From NCBI GenBank assembly GCA_036937835.1, contig CM072863.1, forward strand, positions 15,984,001 to 16,048,000: a stretch of DNA of 64,000 nt, given 5' to 3'. The position numbers and the translations under genes were made by a program. Positions 23,674 to 35,600 of this stretch are shown here, piece by piece (within the stretch, counting starts at the first letter, position 1; every line of letters starts with the position of its first letter). This DNA is from Pampus argenteus. Lineage: Eukaryota > Chordata > Actinopteri > Scombriformes > Stromateidae. The notes below the pieces were generated by a model that was given only the letters and a program-made list of their open reading frames with translations, had not been told where the DNA came from and made no database searches.

Positions 23674-26600
23674 GTAAGACACTGCATGTTTGCTTATTAT
23701 TATTTCTCCAGGGACTGGACATAGTGCTCTCATTTTATAATGCATAGAACAACATTCACACTAGGATTTATTGCTCTGAGCATCTTGCCCAGAACCAAAC
23801 AAAGCCTGCTACTACTGACTGATCAACCGCTCCACTGGAGAAGCTGAGGATTAAAGAAAAGTATTGGTGTAATTTTATTTGGTCGTATTTTCCCCCCGCC
23901 ATTATTGCCTATGAAATGACTAAGAAGACAAATCCAGAAAACAATTTTTAATGAATGTCTTAATAAACAATGAGAACTTTTGACCTACAGGATATCAGGA
24001 TAACAGACAGACATTCAACATTTTTGTTTGGCATTCATGCAAATCAAGAATCACATGGAAAACATAATACCAGTACTGTAACTGTATGCATGCATCTGTG
24101 TGTATATATGTGGGGGCAAGACCTTTCAAAGCGATTTCCCTTAATGGAGAGAGTCAACTAATCCTGTGACAAAGCCAGCGTCTGTGACAGGACGGCCACA
24201 TAGTTTTATGTCTGCTGCTCTGTAGCTGGTCGCTTGCCCTCTGACCCAAGGAATGAGGGTCTGGTCTTCTTCTACCTAGACCTCATTGTTATGACCAAGT
24301 CATAAGAATGGGCCATCTTCCACATAGCCAAATAGGTGCTGCACCTAACCAAGTTAGGTTTCCGGGATCAACTGGAAGAACAGCACTTTCCAGCTGCACC
24401 AACAGGCAGAATATCTGGGAGTCGTGCTTGATTCACTCAGACTGTAGAAACCCAGACGGACGGCCCTGCAGCGGACAATTCTCAAACTGCGGTGAGGAGC
24501 AATGGTGACGGCACTGATGGTAACTGGAAGTGCCACTGGAGCTCCTGCACATGTGCCGCTTGTAAGGGTGGTCAACCAGTCTCCACTTGGATGCCAAGAG
24601 GCACAAGCACCACACGGTGACCGTTTCCCCATCAGTGCAGGATCATATGCAATAGCGGGGGTCCCCACAGCATTGGTCGTTGATGAAACCGATTGGTTGA
24701 TTGACCTCCTACATTGCAGGGTTCATAGATGTGCCCCTGAGGGGTGGGGGGGTACCTGCCTGGGGAGAGTGATAGGTGGTATGTGGCCTTCAGGATAGAA
24801 AGACTTCTGAAAAGGGTGATGTGAGGTCAGTTGTGTTACACCAAAGCCCTCCTAGAGAATAAAGCCTTTATTCTCCCCTTGCTCTATGAGAACTCGTGGA
24901 ATGAGGTGTGTGTGGGGTGTCGGTTGCAGACCTTTGACCCTTGTGAGGTTAGGCCATGATTACTACCCAGGTTTATGTGCAGATTTATTGGGTTGGGTTA
25001 GGGCCTCTACTGCTCATCACCCACTGTACCCAGAGAGTCCATTAGGGGGCAGAGCCCATGTGAGATTGATTGTGATTGTAATTGTAATTGTGAGGATTAC
25101 AATATCATAACCTTCAACTTGTGCTAAGAGGCGTTGATCAAACTCTGACTTTGGATAATTGCATTTCAATGTGCAAATCATTAATGTCGGTTATACCTGT
25201 GTGTTCCATTTTACAATTCTGTCCAAATACTTCTGTGAACATTTGGTCAGGTATAGTTTAGTTTAATTTAAATTAGGGGAAGTCCTAATATATAGTAAAA
25301 GTTTGGGGTGGTTCCTTTCCTTTTCCAGCAACACAATGCACCACTGTACAAAACAAAGTCTGTCCTGCACAGAGCCCTGAACTGAACCCCATTGGGATGA
25401 ATTGGAACATGAGCTAGACCTTATCACCTAACATCAACGCCCAACCTCACTAATGATCTTGTGGTTGAACAGGAACAAATACCTGCACACTTTTGGATAA
25501 CCTGTCAGGTCAAAGCATTCCCAGAAGTCCATTGGTTCGGAATATCTTATCGAAAAATACGGAGGTGTCCGTATAATTTTGGCCATTACACATAGATTAC
25601 ACATTTACTTTACACGGTAGAGTGGTGAATCCCACTTGTTTGACTGCGAACATCTTGGATAAACCCTTTAATCTTCCGTCTTCCATTGCTGTCTGTTTGG
25701 TTTTGCATTTGTCCCACTGTTGTGGTTTGTGCGCTTATTCCTGTGATTTATTAGGAAAGGGAGAGAAGGCCGACATGAGTAGCCTGCTTCTATTCTCCCC
25801 GGGCGCCACTGACACTTAGGTAATCACACAGCCTGTCCCTCTGCTACAGAGGTCAAGTCAAGGTGGGCCCAATAAACAAACCTCTTTAGCCCCTCTGTTT
25901 ATTGAGGTGGGGGCTTTGCCAAAGCAATTGAACCTTTCACCATAGCCTGAGCTTACAGCACTCACACATAACCCCCATAATAAGACCACTGCTTCCCCGA
26001 GAGCACCATCTACATTCATTAACTAGTCATGAAAGAGTGGAGAGGGAGTGGAGGAGCAAGAGAAGGTGCTGTGCAGAGAGATAGAGAGAGTCCGAAGTAC
26101 CTTTTGGCTATACAATTTGTTTTGGTCCCGTCAATAGGATTTAGACTGATGATGTGACGAGGTCAAATGGAAAGCTCATTACTCTGCTATTTAGATAATT
26201 TGATACTTTTTTCTTAACAGTAACTCACCCTTTCTCAAAAACACGGTAACACGGTTCTCTGTGGTTTGTTGGTCAGTGTCTGTGAAAGCAAATGTTGAAA
26301 TGTGGTAGAGAGGAAAACACGCGTGAAAACCACATTTCCCACTGAGTGATGTGTGATGCAACGTGGCAGCAGCTCCCTCTTATGAGATAAAATCACTCTA
26401 AGCAGTGCAGGACGTAAACTCTGTTACATTAAATATAAAGCATTAAGCCACAAATTGTTGATAGCTCCAAATTGGAATCAACATGACTTTGGAGTTAAGG
26501 TTTACACTGTGTTTAAATCAAAGTCCCATTCTATAATAACACACACACACACACAAGGGGCCAAGCTGCCTTATTATTAAGATGAAACTGTGAACTGAAC

Positions 26601-29600
26601 TCATTTGAATTCAATAGAATATTTCCATATTTGCTTATGGTAGAGACTTTCTAAAAACTGTGATGCACTCAATGGCTCATCCTCAAGATGATTTTTGTGC
26701 TTAAGGGTATTTTTTTGTTTTCTATGCAAATTGATTTTTTTTTTTTCTTTGTTTTCTGTGTTCATATTAGGAACAAACTGATTCCCTGGAGCCCAAATTA
26801 ATTGTAGAGTCCAGCAGAAACTTTATTTTATTTAGCCTGCCATTGACTTTTTTTTCTCTACTCTCTCTGTCTGATTATTTTTTGGAAAAAATATATTAAG
26901 ATTTGTCACATTAATTGCAAAATAAAATAAACTTTCTAGATAAATTAGAATTGTTTTTCTGTGCCAGCCCAGCCCTGTAAGGATGTGACAAGAGCATTTC
27001 ATGCTTGATGGGTGTTGATGAGACAGACAGGCAGCATCAGATACTTTTTTAGTGTTTAGTGTTTTTATTATGGCCCTTTCCCAGTTTAATATTTTCATTT
27101 TTGTGGTCTATTTCCCATCATTTGTATGTTTTTATGGTTAAAAAAAAACCAAAAAACCTTGTTACAGCTGTACAAGCAGTGGATGCAAGTCTCTCTGTCT
27201 CACTCTGAAATGGGCTTCTCGCACACCCAGGCCAACCACAGGTATTGTAGCCAGGTAAAATCAAGGCTCTGGGTTCCCAGGCTATACATTGACACATTTT
27301 CTTTCTGACATCCAACAACTGCACAGTGTTCACTCAGTGACTGTCACTCCTCTGCTCCACTCCAAGTGTGTGCCTTCAGTGAAACACAGAGAGCAGACGA
27401 GAGGAGAGACTCTAGCACAACCACAAATGACAACAAAGTGCAGACGCTCACACTGAGAGTAGAATAAATTAGGTAAATAACATAAACATAGTTTAGTTTC
27501 TTTCAGGAGGGACAGGCCTCCAACTCAATGGCAGGTGAATTGCTGAGGATATAGTTGTGAAATTACAGCCTTATGGAAGCAAACAACTCCTTAAAAGGCA
27601 CAGTTTCTGAATATGGGCTGTGTGTGTGTATTTCTCCATAGACTGTTTTAGAGTGTTTTGATATTTTGACAGCATTTATATAGCATCAGGACCTGCTTTA
27701 TAATAAAAGAAATAAAAACATAAACCTATTTTTTTTATATAATATGACTGCTTAGTTTATTTTAGAAATTCAAAATATTTGTTCAAAATAGTGTAATTTT
27801 TGACAATCCAGGTTTGAATGGCTCTGTGGTAGATTTCGTCATTGGGCTTTGAACAGTGAATTATGTGTTTCAGTTAGTAGCAACGCCTACTGGCACAGCT
27901 CTATAGCAGTTGATCTGAGTCCAAGCAAATATTGACAGGCATCTTTTATCTACTCTTCAAATACCCGTTGTGTCGCATTATCTGTAGGCACTCTTTTATC
28001 ACAGCTGTTGTATGTTTATTATTGATTTTGCATAATTAGTGCTGTGCATCTTACTTTTATTTTTGGTCTTGAGGACTTTATGTGTATTATTACCAGATTA
28101 GTTAATTAATGTGTTGTACTTCTTAGGATAACTTTATGTTTAACTTTCAGAGGTAATTGCCTACTTTGTCCTTACCTGACATTAATCAGTCCATCAGTTA
28201 CGGTACTTATTTGTCCTCATGGGGGTAATAACACAGACTGCGTCAATATAATGAGAGGTAATTTTGAGTGGTCCTGATTACATGTGTGTGTGTTCAAGTC
28301 ACCCTTTCCTTAGTTAAGTTAAGAGATATGGAGGGGATGAAAGAGTTAGTTTTTGCTAATGATGCTACCAGAGGAAGAAATGCACCAAAAAAGAGCAATA
28401 GAGAAGAACAACTGTCATGGCTGCAAAACAAAGCACTGGTTTTACTGGCTGTTCCACAGGTCAGTTTGTGCCTTATTTGTCAATTCACGTACACAAATAA
28501 AGGCGAAATAATTCAAATGATGACAGATTTTGACCTCAACTAATTTCTTGGGTCAGTTCTGTAAGTTTTCTACCACATTCTTCTTCATCAGGAGCTTCAG
28601 TATTTGAGTGTAATCCAGTATGTACTGTATCTAGATCTCTGTTATGTGAAAGCATACATCCTCCTGCTGCACACACACATCAGGTCAACATGGAACCTTT
28701 GCCCAGGGATAGCATGACATTATACTAAGCAGCAGCTGAGCAGGTCACCCCCACCCTGGGGATATGCGGGGATGCGGCTGCGTAGCATTCGTCCTGACAT
28801 TTGGAGAGCAGGTGGCCGGCAAAATGGTGGATGGAGATAGTGAGTAGAGGGAGATTGAGATGGAGATGTGGAGCTGTTTGAGATGCACTGTGGGGATGAC
28901 AGAGGTCAGCTCGCCCCATCTCCCAGTGGCAGCTACCAAGATTAGAAAACCATCAAACGTCCTCTGTACGCATCTGAATGGCAGCTGTATAGATGAGCCA
29001 TGAGTGGCTGCGTGTGGCCTTGCTTGTATCCTCTGTGTGTGTGGTCATGTAGCTGAGGGGAGCAGGGGGATAGTGTGTGTGCTGAGAGAATGTCAATAAT
29101 TTTAAGGAAATCAAAGTTCACTCATAAGCTTGTTCTTTTCATTATGTGTGTAATGTTTTTGTGATTAAATAAAAAAGAAAAAAAAAAAGACTGCAGAGTG
29201 TAAAGGCCCTACGACACGGAAGTTAGTGTCTTTAATTTCCGTACTGTGACGTTCCTCCCAGACTGTTTGAGCAGTGTATAGTCACAAGAGGGATTTGAAT
29301 CAAATCCTTAAATGCTTAGACTTTAGCGCAATATGGAGCTACAGAGGACTGTGGGCTCCACATACACCCAAACCTGTTGTTAGATCAGGAGGAGGACGAG
29401 GCAGAGATAAATGAATTAGACCTCAGCCACATTGTTTTGGAAATGAAAACAAAGCTTTTTGTCCATTGATATCTAAACACACATTTCTTGTCTGTTTTGG
29501 AATATATCATGTTCTTTTTGGGAAGCTGCATGTACATACTGTACACTTTTCTTGTGCAGTGATGGATTGATTACATTGATTACAGACATTTCAGTCTCGC

Positions 29601-32600
29601 TCACTTTCAGTTTTACCTACGAATAAGGAGGTTCAGACCAATAATTCCAAATCTTTTTAGTCCTACCCCACATCCCTATCAGATGGCCTCAAGTACGCAT
29701 TCATCATGCCCACTGTTAGATGGGACAGCCTCGTGGATGTGTTCAGAAGTATTTAATGGCAGAGAAAACACAATAGCTGCAGAAAATCTGTGGCTGCACA
29801 TGTGAATCCATGAACGATATAGTAATTTACTCAATCATTTTACAGTTAAGAAACACTGTCATTATAAATCTTTCATTTGTACCTTTTGAAACCCCTTTAA
29901 AGTACTCTCCCTGAGATGCGATACACTTGTCCCAGTGCTTCTCCCAGCATCAACATATCCACAGCTTCCTGCAATTTTTCCTGGATTTCTTCTATGGTGG
30001 TAAATCGTCTCCCTTTCAGTCCCAGTTTTAGTCTCAACAAGCTGTAGACATGTATACCTAGCGGCAAATCCAATAACTACACCCTACTCCTGTGCTATCA
30101 ATGGATTTTGGGCCATTACTTTGACTTATCCGCTTGCCTGCTAATTAGTTTTCATGAAATCCCAATCACAACAAGACTTTTTTGATACAACTGACTCATT
30201 GACAGCATTCGGCCTAGTAGCTGGAAGGTTACTTGTTACAATATATATAATAGTTTATGATAGTTTAATCCTATTAGTGAATTAATTTTAAATTTTTATT
30301 CATCATTTGTGGACAGATAATCTGGATAAACTGTTGTCTTGACAATGCTACCGTGTTTCTTGATCTTAACAATTACCATGTTGAGCACATTGGTAAGATA
30401 GTATGATACAATAGTAGGAGCCAAGTTAGAATCACCAGTAACCAGAATTTTACTTTAATGTATGTCTGCACTCTGGCTGCATTACAAAATGTGTCTCAGT
30501 GTTTTGTTGTGGCAGGTATGGGATGCATACTGCGCCATAATCAGATATGCCAGCAGTCTTCTATCTCCATTCCTTCTCTAATTACAGCTCAAATGTAAAC
30601 CCATTATCCCTCGCCACATTATGAGTTGCCTCTAGCTATTTTGAAACCCAAAGAAATGAGCATTTTTGGATTTTGATAGAAATCGAAGGAGAGCCTGGTG
30701 ATAATTATTTTAGCTGATGAATGCAATTAGTGGAGAAGTGCTAACAGCACGGCAGTAATTGGGTCTTACAAACTAGAAGCCTGCCCTTACCCAGCAATTA
30801 GAGCAACCTCCTTTAAAGTTAGTCAATTGTATTGCTGTTAATTGTTTACGCTTGGTTAAAGTTTAGTACGAGGAGGTACAGTCCTCTTTTCAAATTGTCC
30901 ATGGCTCTGTTCCTTATCACAGGGTTTCTCTGCTCTGTTGACGGTGATTCACAGACTATATGTTATATGTTATATAAGAGGTGGTTTGATGCTTGTTGCT
31001 GCAAATCATTAACTTTTAAATAAGTAACTTTGTATAGTATTTGTATCATAGCGCTGTTGTTCAGCTTTCAAACATATTGTTCTTATGTTTTGGTAGTATT
31101 GCTATAATATTAACAAAATGAAGAAAAGGTTGCACATAATTCAGATGTAACGAGTGTTTTTATTTTATTTTATTTTGTGAATTAATGTTTTAGCACATTG
31201 AACGATCATGAACAGAGGAGTCCAGACATTTTGTTTTTATTCTGCAATATTTATTTGGTGACTCCCTTTATTGTACCTTAAATTTAAAACATTTATTTAA
31301 TGAATATTTACAATTTGTACTTGTTGTTTCTTTACTTGACCTGAAGTGTTGTATGTGTTACTCAAACGCATTTTTTTTTAAACCTATTGCTTACGTTGTC
31401 ATTTTTTACTCTGTTTTCTGTTTTGTGCTGGTTTGTAGAACATGGATGTATTATTAGCCTTCTTTGTAATGAATGACCTCTTTATAGATTAATCCTTGCA
31501 GGCATAAATAATTCACTATCCAACAAGTCCAACAAGTTAAACATCAAAATATATCATTTGTAACTGCTCTTAAGGATGACACATAGAACTGTTTTATGAT
31601 ATGACACCTCTGTCATGTTGCATGTTGTAAAGATTATGATCTAAAAAAATGGAAAAAATGTCCAACTTCAGTCCAGTTTTAGCAAACAACTACACGTTGA
31701 TAGCATTGATTCATTGATATGAATCATCTGTTGTAATCATTACATACTGCATTAGTCTGGTCATTTGTGTGTTTGTCACCCTTCAGGTTAAACAAGCTCT
31801 TCCCTTCTGTGCATGCCAGCACCGACCTAGACTGTACCTAGGCGCAAAAGAGAAGACTTTGGTCGTGCTCTTATTCTTGTCTGAGTCATATAAAGGTCCT
31901 TAAAATTGATATGTTTATGTACAAAAGGTCGCATCTAATTTAGGACAATTAACACTTTGTATAAAACTACAAGATACATTTGATTTACTAATCATGTGTA
32001 CAGGAAATTCTTACTTACACACAGTATATGTCTGTAGAGTGTATCATAGTGGTTTTAATAGCTTCAGAGGTGCAGGCAGGGGTGTTTGAATCATGACAGA
32101 AACAGAAGCTGAAGTCTGTGACGTATTGGTGCAGAACCAGTCAAATGATGGCAGAAAATAGTGCATCAAAGTCAATGTACATTTTCACTTGAATGAGGTG
32201 AATTTATGCACAGAGCAGATTATCTGGTAGTTAAATAGTTTAATAGTGATTGTTTCACAGACTGATCTGTGCTATCAAATGTTTGATATTTACTACCTGA
32301 TGTCTCAACAGTTCCTGTGGTGCACAGGGAGTACACACACTTCAAAGAGTACAGACCTTTAATGTGAATTAAGGCAGAAAAATCCTAAATATATTTTCAA
32401 GAGACACAAAAAATGTAACAAAAGTTAAAATGACGGTCAATCAATTTTTAATCACTTCTTAGAACATGAAAAGCCTGAACTGTGAATACTAATATCCAGA
32501 TCTTTGTAACTCAAAGTGCCTGATTGGTATTCAAGTCAAGTCAATGAAGATAGAAATCACATAAAAAGAACAAAAAGTATTTTTAATATGCTTAATAGAA

Positions 32601-35600
32601 GTTAAACCTGTAATAACTGATTCGGGGTAGCAGAAACCAGCTGTGAACACACACTCATATTATCACCTTTTAAGTTGATACAGTGGTTTTGTTAGTAAGC
32701 GGTTGTCTGTTTACACCTGATGAATCTGAAGTCCAATATTCACTCTTGTTGCTCTGTTTTGGTCTTCACCAACTCGTGAGGAAAACAGTGTTTTATCTGA
32801 TTGTCACTTGGTGCTAAAGTCATAGTGTACGGTGGGTTTTTAGCTGAAAACAGCTTCCTACTGTGACTGAAAACAATACAATGAAAGTGGTGAGAGTGAA
32901 CAGCTAAACATTGAATTGAAAGATAATAAAATACTCTGTAGGGTTAAGGGGAAGTGCAGTGTTGGGTGATAATTATGTGTGGATTTTGCATTACACAGAG
33001 TCAGAGCCATTGTGATAATACAAAACACTTATTATAGCAAGTTGTTTTAATTTAATTCATTATTGGTATGTGGTATATTTTGGATAAATACATTCTAGGG
33101 AAACAAATACTATTCACATAGCTTGTTTTTAGACTGATTACATGTCTGTCATGATCATTTGAAATTCATCTTAACGTTTTTTCTTTTTCCTTCTAAGGCC
33201 TTATTGTAGCTTTGCCATCATTAAGACCAGTGAAGGCTTTTCAACAGCTTGACATCTGTCTCTAAATTTGCATATCGTGTTATTTCAAGATGTCTGAGAA
33301 CATGTTGGGAAAGTCCTGTCCCCTGAAACCACTTTTTTTTTTCTGCAGTTTGATAATATAAATCCTAACAGACATTTATGAGTGCTCATCTGTAGTCAGC
33401 CCATCTTGGGAAGGAAGTTGGAGAGAAACTTGTCAGCTGTTCAGCCTTGGGTAGTTTCCTCTTTTCTTTTAAAGTAATGCTATGCTATATGGCCTAGTGG
33501 TTATTCACTTGAGGCTGGATACTGACTAAATAAAGTGAAATATAAGCTTCTAAAATGCAGTCTATCAATTGCTTGTCTCCATCTTACGGCTGCGCTCCGT
33601 GACTTTTCGCTTTGTGGCTCACATCTCCTCGGGAACGAAGTGCTGTGCCGAGTGTCCACATCGGACCATAAAAACAGCAACCAAGGCTGAGCATCAAGTT
33701 TATGTGAATGGACTGGAGCATAAAATGTAATGGGTGGAACCATTGGAGTTCTCCTGAAATGGCTTTTTTTAAAAGGTTTGTCGACATATTTTTCAGCAAG
33801 ATGGTCTATTAAAAAGAGGAACATTCATATTGAGCTGTCAGTGGGTGGACAGGTCAGATGCTCCTTTAATAGTTTCCTCAGGCGGCCTGCGATTCAACAG
33901 GGGATCAGTGCCGATGGCTGCCTCACCACTAACGAGATAATATTGTTTTCCAGGGTGAGGTATGATTTAGAGCACCTGGTTAAATATACCTCTCAGTTAG
34001 CAGCATTGTTAATGTAATTACATGACAGTTTGATTTAGAGGTGAATAATCTCTGATCCTCAGCTGGTGGAAGCAAACCACTCTTCTTATTTTCAGACTCT
34101 GCTTGTTGCGCTACTTTTAACGCTGGTCTGTCGCCTCCTTCTTCTAATGAAGATGGATCTTCAGACTGCATTCAGATCGTCATGGCTCCCTCATTGTTAC
34201 AGAAATGCACAATTTAACCCCTTTAGCTCCAATCCGTGTTTCATGACATGACGTGATTTCTGTGCCTGTCACTCAGCTCTGAAAGGCATCAGTGGAATCT
34301 GCTAAAGATGAAAAACGTGGGGGATCGAGTTGGAGAGCCGAGATGGCAGCCGTTTAGAGCAGACGTGACATCCGTTTGACAGATAACCAGCATGTGTGCG
34401 CGTGTCAGATGAGAGACCAGAGACAGCAGTAGGATCTTTCCTCCTTCTCTTTTGTCTGCTGCCTCTGTGGAGCCCAACACAGACATGGCGTGCTATTGAT
34501 TATGCTTTTAGAAAAATCTATTTTCAACAATCTTGTTGTTATTGTTATATAAGTTATTGTAACCACGGATCAAAACTATATAACAAAGCAAATTTCAGGA
34601 TGTAATAAAATAAAAAATTTTAGAGCTTTATTTTTTTTATTACTTTTTTATTTTAGAGTCTAAAACAAAGAAGACTTATTCATATCTATTTGATACCACT
34701 ACCAGGGATTTTTTTTGTTTTCTGTCAAGTTAGACTGGCCTTGCTGACATAAGTAGTAGAATTTGTCATAACAATCTTTCCTCCTTAAAATTTATGTTCA
34801 AATTCAAGCTAAAAGTTCTCTTGCTCGCCTTTGTTGGCACATTTTCATGTATCTTAGTGCATTTTTGCCACCAACTATCAATCAGTGGAATTGCGTGAAA
34901 CTGCCAGCAGGCATGAGTTATCTGTCACATAGGGCGTAGGTTTGGTCTTAACTTTGACAGCCAAAATAATTGCGTATGTGTACTTGTTCTATCACTTGTT
35001 TCTCTTTTATGGGTACATATAATAGGAGAGATGGCTGTAAATAATACATATTTTTAAAGACTAATGTTGGCTTTGATTACAGAACATCCTTATTAACTAA
35101 GCTTTGACACTTTGGTTCCTTTTTTTTAGATACCGTAATTGATGTCTTAATTTGCTTTTCTGAGGAATTTTCACCAACCATAATAAAGTTGTTTAATTAA
35201 ACAACATGTCTGAGCAACAATCACAAATTGGCTTACAACATCTAACACCTGAAATCAAATATAATATCAAATGATCTTAGTTTTGTCTAGTGACAGTTTG
35301 TGTGACTCACTGCAACACTATGTGTGGTAATGATACAGGGTATTGTACCATATCCCTAACTGTGCCCATGTAAGATTAATTGTATGGCATAAGGTAATAT
35401 TGCCATTAGAAATAGTTTTTCTTCATACAGACGGTATCATTTGCTTATTATAACGATATAGGAAACTTAAAACACACAATTGTGTTTTTATATTCACACA
35501 ATGTAATAAATGAGCTTTAATTCAGTTTTGCTGTATCGCCAGATGTGTTGGGTTCAGTTAAATTCCCAGTAGCTCAATGAATGCTGCCTGACTGTGACAG

